A stretch of DNA of 64,000 nt from Acidobacteriota bacterium (GTDB lineage Bacteria; Acidobacteriota; Terriglobia; Terriglobales; Acidobacteriaceae): contig JAFDVR010000019.1 of assembly GCA_018268855.1 (NCBI GenBank), positions 1-64,000 on the forward strand, given 5' to 3'. This document shows positions 34,810 through 42,437 of this stretch, piece after piece. Under the pieces are notes generated by a model that was not told the origin of the DNA, did no database searches, and was given only the letters and a program-made list of their open reading frames with translations. Position 1 is the stretch's first letter, and every line of letters begins with the position of its first letter. The position numbers and the translations under genes were made by a program.

Positions 34810-35136
34810 TTATGCTTCTTCAGGCCATTGATAGAACTCAACGGGCTTGCCCCATTCGGCTGAGAGGTCTTCCCAAGTTGGATTGTTGCGTTCGATGAGA
34901 ACGATCTTCTTGGGACGGCTCCAACGCTTCAGTTGCTTCTCGCGCGCGATGGCCTCGTCCATCGTTTCGAAGTACTGCCTCCAGACCAGGCGATGACATT
35001 CGTAGTCTGAGGTGAAGCCTTCGAAGATTTTATTTCTGTGTTGCCAGATGCGTCTTTGCAGGTCGCTTGTGACGCCGATGTATAGATTGCGTGAGCGGCT
35101 GGAGACGATATAGACGCATGGACGGCGTTCTTGCAT
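34810..35136 (-). CDS. GIY-YIG nuclease-like protein
   Basis: 108 residues from MQERRP (an upstream ATG would add 23 residues overlapping a repeat). The motif CVYIVSSRSRNLYIGVT is the GIY-YIG pair. Arg in LQRRIWQHR and Glu in AREKQLKRW are consistent with the catalytic residues. The final NPTWEDL is usual in the small UvrC-like/YhbQ group. These standalone proteins are usually annotated endonuclease-like, but most have unproven activity. It is flanked on both sides by dispersed repeats of one family. Confidence 0.9.
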   Translation of the reverse strand: MQERRPCVYIVSSRSRNLYIGVTSDLQRRIWQHRNKIFEGFTSDYECHRLVWRQYFETMDEAIAREKQLKRWSRPKKIVLIERNNPTWEDLSAEWGKPVEFYQWPEEA

Positions 35137-35190
35137 GAGTGGAATGGTATCGCGCTTATGCGCGATTGGCGATGCTTCGCATCGCGGAAA

Positions 35191-35276
35191 AGCAGATCTC
35201 TCCACTACGGCATCGCGATAAAGCTGCGATGCCTCCGGTCGAGATGACGATGTGGCGGGTCGAGATGACGATGTGG
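35191..35276. repeat. GTCATCTCGACC-family repeat, copy 4, with partial copy
   Basis: AGCAGATCTCTCCACTACGG...GGTCGAGATGACG at 35191-35249, followed by a truncated second end GGTCGAGATGACGATGTGG at 35258-35276. The same GATGCTTCGCATCGCGG stretch precedes copies 2 and 4, showing that the surrounding sequence is part of the repeated unit. Confidence 0.75.
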
Positions 35277-35306
35277 TACGACCAAATATAGAAGCCGCGG
35301 TTGTAC

Positions 35307-36230
35307 CTACTCCAGCGCTTCCTTTGGCCAGAGCCAGGCTGCGCCGCGCACTCCGCTGGCGTCGCCGTGAACTGCTTTGAGGATGGGAGTGTCGACTGCG
35401 CCTCCACCAAAGACAAGATCGGGCAGCATGGGTGGGACGTTTTTGTAGAGGCGGTCGAGGTTGGAGAGGCCGCCGCCTACGACGATGGCGTCGGGGTCGA
35501 GCAGGTTGAGGATGCTGGCGAAGCCGCGGGCGACGCGGTTTTCCCAGCGCTGCATGGTGGCTTCGGCTTCTGCATCGCCCGCTTCGGCGGCGGCTACGAT
35601 GTCAGGGCCGCGCAGATCTTTTCCGGTAACGTGCAGGTGATCGCGTTCCACGCCTGAACCGGAGAGCCAGAGTTCCATGCAGTTCGTGTGTCCGCAGTAG
35701 CAGAGCGGGCCGGGGTATTCATCTTCGGTTGGACGTGGGAGCGGGTTGTGTCCCCACTCGCCGCCGAGCCCGTTGGGGCCTGCGTGGACGTGTCCGTTGA
35801 GGGCCACACCGCCGCCGCATCCAGTGCCGAGGATGACGCCGAAGACCACGGGATAGCCTGCGGCTGCGCCGTCGGTCGCTTCAGAGACGGCGAGGCAGTT
35901 GGCGTCGTTCGCGCAGAGAATTTCGCGACCTGTATGCTTGAGCAGATCGCGTTCGAGCGGCATGCCGTTGAGCCACGTTGAGTTTGCATTCTTCACTAGG
36001 CCAGTGGCGCGCACGATGGTGCCGGGAATGCCCATGCCGACGACGCCTTTGAAGCCGGTGCGTGTTTCGAGCGACGTAGCTACATCACCGATGGCGCTAA
36101 GCGTGCCTTCGTAGTCGCCGCGTGGTGTGGGGACGCGGAGGCGGTCGAGTTCGTGTCCGTCTGCGTCGAAGGCGCGGCCTTCGATCTTTGTTCCGCCGAG
36201 GTCGATGCCGATGCGAATCTTTTTAGCCAC
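35307..36230 (-). CDS. ROK family sugar kinase
   Basis: 307 residues. ATP-binding GIDLGGTK (8-15), catalytic Asp109 in ANDANC, and the ROK zinc site His161 (EWGHN) with Cys177, Cys179, Cys184 (CYCGHTNC) are all present. The family phosphorylates fructose, GlcNAc or glucose; the motif layout fits fructokinase/GlcNAc kinase rather than a repressor, as no HTH domain is present. It starts 2 bases after the isomerase gene on the same strand, suggesting a joint sugar-phosphate role. Confidence 0.9.
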   Translation of the reverse strand: MAKKIRIGIDLGGTKIEGRAFDADGHELDRLRVPTPRGDYEGTLSAIGDVATSLETRTGFKGVVGMGIPGTIVRATGLVKNANSTWLNGMPLERDLLKHTGREILCANDANCLAVSEATDGAAAGYPVVFGVILGTGCGGGVALNGHVHAGPNGLGGEWGHNPLPRPTEDEYPGPLCYCGHTNCMELWLSGSGVERDHLHVTGKDLRGPDIVAAAEAGDAEAEATMQRWENRVARGFASILNLLDPDAIVVGGGLSNLDRLYKNVPPMLPDLVFGGGAVDTPILKAVHGDASGVRGAAWLWPKEALE

Positions 36231-36232
36231 GC

Positions 36233-36823
36233 TTACTTCTCCGCTCCTTTTTCTGCTGCGAGAAAGAGTTCTTCCACACGCTCGCAGATGGTGTGGATGA
36301 GCAGCTTGTGGCCTTCCTGAATGCGCGCGGTCACGTTGTCGCGCACGATGAGTTCGAAGTCGGCGAGCCCGGCGCAGAGGCCACCATCGCGGCCCAGCAA
36401 GCTGATGGTGATAACGCCGAGTTGTTTCGCTTCCACGAGTGCGCGGCGCACGTTCCCACTCTTGCCGCTGGTGGTGAGCGCGATGAGCACATCGCCCTTC
36501 TTGCCGAAGGCGTGCACCTGACGCGAGAAGAGATCGTTGAACTCGTAGTCGTTGCCGATGGCGGTGATGTCGCCGCCGTTGGTCGCGAAGGAGATGGCCG
36601 GGTAGGGGCGGCGGTCGCGATTGAAGCGGACGACGAACTCCGTGGTCATGTGCGAAGCGTCTGCCGCGCTGCCTCCGTTGCCGCAGGCAAGCAGTTTGTT
36701 GCCTGCGAGGAGAGCCTGTGCGAGCGCCTGCGCGGCGGCTTCTGCGGTGGGCGCAAGGGCTTCCATCTGCTTAAGCGTTTCGTGCGCGGCGGCGATGTTG
36801 CGGGAGAGGAGAAGGTCAGACAT
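36233..36823 (-). CDS. gmhA: SIS-domain sugar isomerase (GmhA/phosphoheptose isomerase type)
   Basis: 196 residues. SIS signature GNGGSAADA (48-56) and the phosphate-binding TTSGKSGN (117-124). This matches GmhA, which turns sedoheptulose-7-phosphate into D-glycero-D-manno-heptose-7-phosphate for lipopolysaccharide and S-layer glycans, although other SIS isomerases share these motifs. Operon with the ROK kinase. Upstream of a divergently transcribed MFS transporter (36909). Confidence 0.8.
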   Translation of the reverse strand: MSDLLLSRNIAAAHETLKQMEALAPTAEAAAQALAQALLAGNKLLACGNGGSAADASHMTTEFVVRFNRDRRPYPAISFATNGGDITAIGNDYEFNDLFSRQVHAFGKKGDVLIALTTSGKSGNVRRALVEAKQLGVITISLLGRDGGLCAGLADFELIVRDNVTARIQEGHKLLIHTICERVEELFLAAEKGAEK

Positions 36824-36908
36824 GCAGGGTTGGCTCCATGAATTTCGTAGTCGATTTTGATTTTACGGGGAGCCGAATAGTTGGCGTCTCGAAGAAAATC
36901 ACGGTAGC

Positions 36909-38252
36909 ATGGCTTTCACCCCGCAGGAGGATGAGTTGGCTGCTTTGAAAACCACGTATCAGAAGGAAGGCGGATCGCCGTGGCGCTGGTATATCTGCGG
37001 GCTGCTGTTTCTGGCGACCACGATCAACTATCTCGACCGCAATGTCTTCTCGCTGCTGGAGCCCGCGCTGCACAACATTCCATTCATGCAGTGGGACGAT
37101 GCACATCCTGAGATCTTCAACGCGCACTACAGCACGATTCTGGCGTGGTTCCAGGTGGCGTATGCGGTGGCGTTCCTGGTGGTGGGACGGTTTATCGACC
37201 GCGTGGGCACGAAGATTGGGTATGCGGTTTCGATCCTGATCTGGTCGATTGCCGCGGCTTCGCACTCGTTTGTGGGTTCGGTGTTTGGGTTCATCATTGC
37301 GCGCGTGGCGCTGGGATTTGGCGAGGCGGGCAACTTCCCTGCTGCTATCAAGGCCACCACTGAGTGGTTTCCGACAGAAGAGCGCGCGCTGGCTACGGGC
37401 ATCTTCAACTCCGGCGCAAACGTGGCGTCGTTCCTTGGGCCGTACATTGTGGCGTGGATCGTAGGGGCGTACGGATGGAAGTCTGCCTTCATCACCACTG
37501 GACTTGCGGGCCTGCTGTGGCTGGTGCTGTGGATTCCGTTTCCATATAACCGCCGGCGCCGCGATCTGACGATGACGCAGGAGAACCTGCAGGTAGCTGT
37601 GGGTGGAGACGAAGCAAAGCCGCGACTTGGATTTTTGTTGAAGGCGCGCGGGCTTTACGGCTTCTGCACGCTGAAGTTTATGACGGACCCGATCTGGTGG
37701 TTCTACCTGTTCTGGTTGCCGAAGTACTTCAATGAGCGTTTCGGTTTCAGCATGAAACAGAATGCGCTGCCGCTGTTGATCATCTATGGCGGATCGTCGA
37801 TTGGATCTATTCTGGGCGGCTATCTTTCCGGCTATCGCATGAAGCGTGGAGCGACCGTGAATGCCGGGCGCAAGTTTGCTCTGCTCGCGTGCGCGGTGTG
37901 TTCGCTGCCCGTGATCTATGTGCCGTTCTCGCACAACATCTGGGTGGATGTGGCGCTGCTGGCGCTGGCTACGGCTGCGCACCAGGGTTTTTCTGCCAAT
38001 GTGTTTTCGACGGCGACGGACATGTTTCCGGGCACGGCTGTGTCCACTGTGGTGGGTATTGGCGGAACGGCGGGCGCGATTGGCGGCGCGCTGTTTACCA
38101 AGTTCACCGGCATTGTGTGGGTTTCGCATCCGATTCTGATCTTTGGGATTGCAGCTACGGCGTATGTGGCGTCGCTGCTGATCTTCCACCTGATCGTGCC
38201 GAGGCTGGGTGAGAACCTGCATCCGCCGCTGGTGGAACCGACAAATCCGTAA
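36909..38252 (+). CDS. MFS transporter, hexuronate/ACS type
   Basis: 447 residues with about 12 membrane helices. Family motif NYLDRNVFSL after the first helix, GRFIDRVGTKIGY (Major Facilitator loop 2-3 signature), then GFGEAGNFPAAIKATTEWFP, typical of the ACS family that includes ExuT and GudP. It probably takes up a sugar acid or sugar. Divergent from the isomerase/kinase operon. The real substrate cannot be read from the sequence. Confidence 0.88.
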   Translation: MAFTPQEDELAALKTTYQKEGGSPWRWYICGLLFLATTINYLDRNVFSLLEPALHNIPFMQWDDAHPEIFNAHYSTILAWFQVAYAVAFLVVGRFIDRVGTKIGYAVSILIWSIAAASHSFVGSVFGFIIARVALGFGEAGNFPAAIKATTEWFPTEERALATGIFNSGANVASFLGPYIVAWIVGAYGWKSAFITTGLAGLLWLVLWIPFPYNRRRRDLTMTQENLQVAVGGDEAKPRLGFLLKARGLYGFCTLKFMTDPIWWFYLFWLPKYFNERFGFSMKQNALPLLIIYGGSSIGSILGGYLSGYRMKRGATVNAGRKFALLACAVCSLPVIYVPFSHNIWVDVALLALATAAHQGFSANVFSTATDMFPGTAVSTVVGIGGTAGAIGGALFTKFTGIVWVSHPILIFGIAATAYVASLLIFHLIVPRLGENLHPPLVEPTNP

Positions 38253-38253
38253 T

Positions 38254-38307
38254 GTTCAGGGCATTGGCACTCGCTTGATAAACTTGAGCGAGTGCCGATG
38301 CCTGAAC
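38254..38307 (+). promoter_or_regulatory. Long hairpin covering the metG start codon
   Basis: Left arm GTTCAGGGCATTGGCACTCG (from 38254) faces right arm GCGAGTGCCGATGCCTGAAC (to 38307). They match over about 20 bp with one bulge and one G-U, and the loop is about 10 bases. The metG ATG (38298) and its first codons lie in the right arm, so the mRNA hairpin would hide the start. There is no T-tract, so it is not an intrinsic terminator. Confidence 0.7.
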
Positions 38308-40493
38308 AGAAGAAGTTTTATCTCACGACTCCGATTTACTACGTCAACGCTCGTCCGCACATTGGGCACGCGTACACCACGCTTACGGCCGATACGATTG
38401 CGCGGCGGAAACGGCTTGAGGGATACGATGTCCGGTTTTTGACGGGCACGGATGAGCATGGGCAGAAGATCCAGCGGTCTGCCGATGCTGCCGGCATTGC
38501 GCCGCAACAGTTTGCCGATGAGGTGTCCGCTTCGTTCCGTTCGCTGTGGGAGCGGATGGGGATTACGTACGACGACTACATTCGTACGACGGAGCCTCGG
38601 CACAAGCAGGGTGTGCAAAAGCTTTTCTCCACGTTGAAGGAGAAGGGCTATATCTATCTCGACAGCTACACAGGGCAGTACTGCGTGAGCGACGAAGCAT
38701 TTGTTGAGGTGGGGCCGGGTGAGCCTTGTCCTGATTGCGGACGCATCACGGAGACGATCACTGAGGAGAATTACTACTTCAGGTTGTCGGCATTTCAAGA
38801 AGAACTAATTAACCGAATTGAATCGGATGATCCCGACTACAGGTTTGAGATTGAACCTGCTGCTCGAAAAAACGAAGTCCTCAGTTTTCTTCGCGGCGAT
38901 GTCAGCAAAATTCTGCGAGAAGAACAAGCTGTAGGACGAGAGTCTGGTCTCGATGGGGTATACCCTGCTTCACTCTATTCAGGAATATTCAAATTCAGCA
39001 AGCAAGGTAATCCCTTCATTCCGGGTTCTCTGAAGGACCTATCTATCTCACGCACGAGCTTCAAGTGGGGCATTCCTGTTCCGGGTGATGAAAAGCATGT
39101 GATCTACGTGTGGTTGGATGCGCTGGCAAATTACATGACGGCGCTTGGGTATGGAAGCGCGGGCGATTCGCTGTGGCAGAAGTATTGGCCTGCCGATCTG
39201 CATCTTGTGGGCAAAGAAATTATTCGCTTCCATTGCGTGTACTGGCCTGCGTTTTTGCTGGCTGCTGAGTTGCCGCTGCCGAAGAAGGTGCAGGCGCATG
39301 GATGGCTGTTGTTTGAAGAGAGCAAGATGTCGAAGTCGCGCGGCAACATTGTGCGGAGTGAGACGATTCTGGATGCCTTTGGATCGCTGAAGCCGGAGTT
39401 GGGCAAGGCTGAGCAGGATTTATTTGCTACGGATGTGCTGCGGTACTTTCTGCTGCGCGAGATTCCGTTTGGGCAGGATGGATCGTTCTCGTTCGATGCG
39501 CTGGTGACGCGATATAACGCTGATCTGGCGAATGGGTATGGCAATCTTGTTAGCCGCACCCTTTCGATGATTGCGAAGAACTTTGACGGTGAGGTTCCAG
39601 CCCCGCTGACAAAGCCTTTCTTTGCGGAGACGCTGGATGCGACATCTGCATCTGTTGCAAGCGATCTGAACGAGCTTGTATTTACGCGCGCGGTGACTTC
39701 GATTGCGTCGGCGATTACGAGTGTGGACCGCTACTTCAGTGAGTCGGAGCCTTGGAAGCTGGCGAAGGTGGACACCCAGCGCGAGGAGTTGGCATCAGTC
39801 CTCTACAACGCGGCTGAGGCGATTCGCATCATCACTGCTTTGCTGTATCCGTTTCTGCCGTATGCGACGGCGCGGGTTTGGGAGCAGCTTGGGCTGGGTG
39901 ATATTGGGGCCGCTGCGAAGAGCGGTGAACTTAACAATCTTGTATGGGGTGGTTTGAAGCCCGGCACAAAACTTGGAACTCTTGCGCCGATTTTTCCGCG
40001 CGCGGATAAGGAATTAATTACTCGTATGAATGAAGCAGAACAGCAGAACAGGCCCGCAGCCGTACCCGCTGAGGCGAAGGCCGAAGGCGTAGTGCCGACG
40101 ACCGATGACAAGTCGCAGGCGATTGCTCCTCCTGCAGACACGGTGGTTGCGGAAGAGGCGAAGCAGCACATCAGCATCGACGACTTTATCAAGGTGGAGT
40201 TGCGCGCGGCTGTGGTGAAGGTGGCTGAGCGGATTCCGAAGGCGGACAAGTTGTTGCGTTTGGAAGTGGATCTTGGCGATGAGCAGCGGCAGATCCTTTC
40301 CGGCATTGCGGAGTGGTACACGCCGGAGGAGTTGATCGGGCGGCGCATCATCATTGTGGCGAACCTTGCTCCGCGCAAGATGCGTGGGCTGGAGTCGCAT
40401 GGGATGTTGCTGGCGGCGAGTGAGGGCGAGAACGGCAAACCGATGCTCGCGACGTTTGCTGAGGATGTGACTCCCGGAACGCGATTGAAATAA
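38298..40493 (+). CDS. metG: Methionyl-tRNA synthetase with an unusual internal insertion
   Basis: 731 residues from ATG at 38298 (a GTG at 38292 would add two). Class I synthetase: the HIGH motif is PHIGHAYT, the zinc knuckle part is CPDCGRI, KMSKS is in ESKMSKSRGN, and the C-terminal EMAPII-like tRNA-binding domain begins near VELRAAVVKVAERIP. Between RKNEVLSFLRG and LKDLSISRTSF, where related enzymes have only a glycine, there is a 44-residue insertion (201-244; DVSKILREEQAVGRE ... FIPGS). The DNA from 38761 to 39000 is about 44% GC, against 58-63% upstream. Essential for Met-tRNA. A hairpin masks the start. Confidence 0.95.
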   Translation: MPEQKKFYLTTPIYYVNARPHIGHAYTTLTADTIARRKRLEGYDVRFLTGTDEHGQKIQRSADAAGIAPQQFADEVSASFRSLWERMGITYDDYIRTTEPRHKQGVQKLFSTLKEKGYIYLDSYTGQYCVSDEAFVEVGPGEPCPDCGRITETITEENYYFRLSAFQEELINRIESDDPDYRFEIEPAARKNEVLSFLRGDVSKILREEQAVGRESGLDGVYPASLYSGIFKFSKQGNPFIPGSLKDLSISRTSFKWGIPVPGDEKHVIYVWLDALANYMTALGYGSAGDSLWQKYWPADLHLVGKEIIRFHCVYWPAFLLAAELPLPKKVQAHGWLLFEESKMSKSRGNIVRSETILDAFGSLKPELGKAEQDLFATDVLRYFLLREIPFGQDGSFSFDALVTRYNADLANGYGNLVSRTLSMIAKNFDGEVPAPLTKPFFAETLDATSASVASDLNELVFTRAVTSIASAITSVDRYFSESEPWKLAKVDTQREELASVLYNAAEAIRIITALLYPFLPYATARVWEQLGLGDIGAAAKSGELNNLVWGGLKPGTKLGTLAPIFPRADKELITRMNEAEQQNRPAAVPAEAKAEGVVPTTDDKSQAIAPPADTVVAEEAKQHISIDDFIKVELRAAVVKVAERIPKADKLLRLEVDLGDEQRQILSGIAEWYTPEELIGRRIIIVANLAPRKMRGLESHGMLLAASEGENGKPMLATFAEDVTPGTRLK

Positions 40494-40496
40494 TCG

Positions 40497-40688
40497 CTAC
40501 GAATCTTTGCGGCGTTTGCGGACAAAGAGGCCGAGTCCGCCGATGCCGCAAAGTCCGCATCCAGTAGCGATAACCACGCCGACAACGGCGAGCACGATCG
40601 CGAGGCCGCCGACGAAGGCCACCAGCGATGAGGCCGCGGCGCGCAGCAGAGCGTGGATGAGCGATGCGATGAAGTGAACGATACTCAA
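40497..40688 (-). CDS. Small hydrophobic membrane protein
   Basis: 63 residues from a TTG start with GAGGGA a few bases upstream; a longer reading to 40793 would overlap tatD and is rejected. Two hydrophobic segments, LVAFVGGLAIVLAVVGVVIATG and a short GLCGIGGLGLFV, end in a basic tail (RKRRKDS). No family recognised. It is convergent with metG and divergent from tatD. Confidence 0.55.
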   Translation of the reverse strand: MSIVHFIASLIHALLRAAASSLVAFVGGLAIVLAVVGVVIATGCGLCGIGGLGLFVRKRRKDS

Positions 40689-40771
40689 ACGAGGGGTCCC
40701 TCGGGCGAACGTACGACATAAGACGCCGCCCTTGCTTACCAAGATACCCGCTGCGGCGGAGAAAGGCTGAG

Positions 40772-41635
40772 ATGCTGGTCGATTCACACGCACATCTGGA
40801 TATGTACAGCGCCGAAGAACTGCCCGACGTGCTGGCGAATGCGCGCGCGGCGGGGATGAATGCGATCCTCTCCATTGGTATTGGGCATGGGCCGGCGGAG
40901 ATGCACAAGGCGCTCTACTTGGCGAAGGAACACAACACGCCGGAGTTGAATCTTTTTGCTTCGGCGGGGATTCATCCGGATGAAGCGGCCAATGCCGATG
41001 ATGCTACTTTGGATAAGCTGCGTGCGCTGCTGGATGACCCTCTGGTGATTGCGGTGGGCGAGATTGGGCTCGACTATTATCACGTTGAGAATCCGCCGAT
41101 TGAGGTGCAGAAGCGGGCGTTTCGCGCGCAGATGAAGATCGCTGCGGCGGCGAAGAGACCGATCATCATCCACTGCCGCACGAGCGAGCTTGCCATTCCT
41201 GCGGCGAAGGAGAAGTTTGGTCCGGCGGATGCTGCCGACGATCTTCTGACGATGCTGGAGACGGAGTGGGCGCCGACGGGGCTGCCGGGGATTCTGCATT
41301 GCTTTTCCGGCACGGTGGAGCATGCGCGGCGCGCGTTGGCGATTGGGTTCTACATTTCATTTGCGGGGAATGTGACGTATCCGGCGGCGCAGGGGATTCG
41401 GGATGCGTGCGTGACGATTCCTGAAGACCGCATCCTGGTGGAGACGGATTCGCCGTTTCTGGCGCCGATACCGTTGCGCGGGCAGCGGAATGAGCCTGCG
41501 CATACGGCGATTACGGCGAAGTTTGTTGCGGAGTTGCGTGGCGTGAGTGAAGAGACGCTGCGCATGAAAACCACGGAAAATTTTGAGCGGCTGTTCCCTT
41601 CCACGCATTGGCGTGGACACCACACCACAGCTTGA
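40772..41635 (+). CDS. tatD: TatD family hydrolase
   Basis: 287 residues. Metal-dependent amidohydrolase/deoxyribonuclease family: the N-terminal VDSHAHLD (His6, His8), GEIGLDYY (Glu/Asp), IIHCR, GILHCFSG and ETDSPFLAP carry the metal ligands and catalytic Asp. Often described as a 3'-5' nuclease with a role in DNA quality control. It lies between metG and yajQ, as in many bacteria where tatD follows metG. Confidence 0.95.
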   Translation: MLVDSHAHLDMYSAEELPDVLANARAAGMNAILSIGIGHGPAEMHKALYLAKEHNTPELNLFASAGIHPDEAANADDATLDKLRALLDDPLVIAVGEIGLDYYHVENPPIEVQKRAFRAQMKIAAAAKRPIIIHCRTSELAIPAAKEKFGPADAADDLLTMLETEWAPTGLPGILHCFSGTVEHARRALAIGFYISFAGNVTYPAAQGIRDACVTIPEDRILVETDSPFLAPIPLRGQRNEPAHTAITAKFVAELRGVSEETLRMKTTENFERLFPSTHWRGHHTTA

Positions 41636-41669
41636 GGCAGACTTACCCTCGCGAGGAGTTTTTTGAATT

Positions 41670-42164
41670 ATGGCAGCAGATAGCAGTTTCGACGTTGTGA
41701 GCAAAGTGGAGTTGCAGGAAGTGAAGAACGCGATCGACCAGGCTTCGAAAGAGGTTGCCTCGCGTTTCGATCTGAAGAACTCCAAGTCAACGATTGCGCT
41801 GGAGGGTGAGGATACAATCGCGCTGGCGTCGCAGGACGAGTACACCATCAAAGCGATTACAGACATTCTGAACCAGAAGCTGATCAAGCGCGGCATTTCA
41901 CTAAAGAACCTGGACTATCAGAAGATCGAGCCTGCTGCGGGGCAGTCCGTCCGCCAGAAGATCAAGCTGGTGCAGGGTATTCCGGGAGATAAGGCGAAGA
42001 AGATTGTTGCGGCGATCAAGGATGCGAAGGTGAAGGCGCAGGCCAGCATCAACGGCGATACGGTGCGTGTTTCTTCAAAGGATCGCGATACGTTGCAGGA
42101 AGTAATTGCGTTATTGCGTAAGCAGGATTTCGGTGTGGAGTTGCAGTTTACGAACTATAGATAA
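41670..42164 (+). CDS. yajQ: YajQ family nucleotide/c-di-GMP-binding protein
   Basis: 164 residues, normal for YajQ. Two ferredoxin-like halves (SFDVVSKVELQEVKNAIDQA at the start and RVSSKDRDTLQEVIALLRKQDF near the end). Members bind tRNA or c-di-GMP and act as regulators. Ends 20 bases before the small membrane gene at 42185; part of the tatD-yajQ stretch. Confidence 0.95.
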   Translation: MAADSSFDVVSKVELQEVKNAIDQASKEVASRFDLKNSKSTIALEGEDTIALASQDEYTIKAITDILNQKLIKRGISLKNLDYQKIEPAAGQSVRQKIKLVQGIPGDKAKKIVAAIKDAKVKAQASINGDTVRVSSKDRDTLQEVIALLRKQDFGVELQFTNYR

Positions 42165-42184
42165 GGGCTCAAGTCAGAACCGAG

Positions 42185-42376
42185 ATGAAAACTAGACCCA
42201 GAAAAATCTCGCTGATGATTCTACTTGCGTTCGCAATGCTGTTTATGGGGATAAACCTTTGCATGTCCGCCACGACCGCATGGGTCTTCGTGAAAGCAGG
42301 AGCCTTCTTCTTACTATTTGCGATTAGCGGATTAATCGCATTCAACTGGATAAGAACACCGTCGGACAATTCGTAA
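42185..42376 (+). CDS. Small hypothetical membrane protein
   Basis: 63 residues. Two hydrophobic helices (SLMILLAFAMLFMGINL, FVKAGAFFLLFAISGLIAFNWI) with a basic N-terminus. The ribosome binding site is weak (GAACCGAG). No family recognised. It may be co-transcribed with yajQ because only 20 bases separate them and a terminator follows at 42392. Confidence 0.6.
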   Translation: MKTRPRKISLMILLAFAMLFMGINLCMSATTAWVFVKAGAFFLLFAISGLIAFNWIRTPSDNS

Positions 42377-42391
42377 AGGTAAATGCAAGTA

Positions 42392-42416
42392 AAGGCCGCT
42401 CCTATCGAGCGGCCTT
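42392..42416 (+). terminator. Terminator after 42376
   Basis: AAGGCCGCTC (42392-42401) pairs with GAGCGGCCTT (42407-42416), followed by a short T-rich stretch (TCTCATTTT). Confidence 0.75.
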
Positions 42417-42437
42417 CTCATTTTCGATTATTCCTGA

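Noticed and set aside
36816..38222. 468-codon minus-strand open frame
   Set aside because: Antisense of the MFS transporter; arginine/histidine-rich shadow translation.
38892..39030. An intein in metG
   Set aside because: The insertion is only about 44 residues and lacks intein splice motifs.
40689..40793. A 98-residue version of the membrane protein at 40497
   Set aside because: It would overlap the start of tatD and its additional residues are not hydrophobic or conserved-looking.
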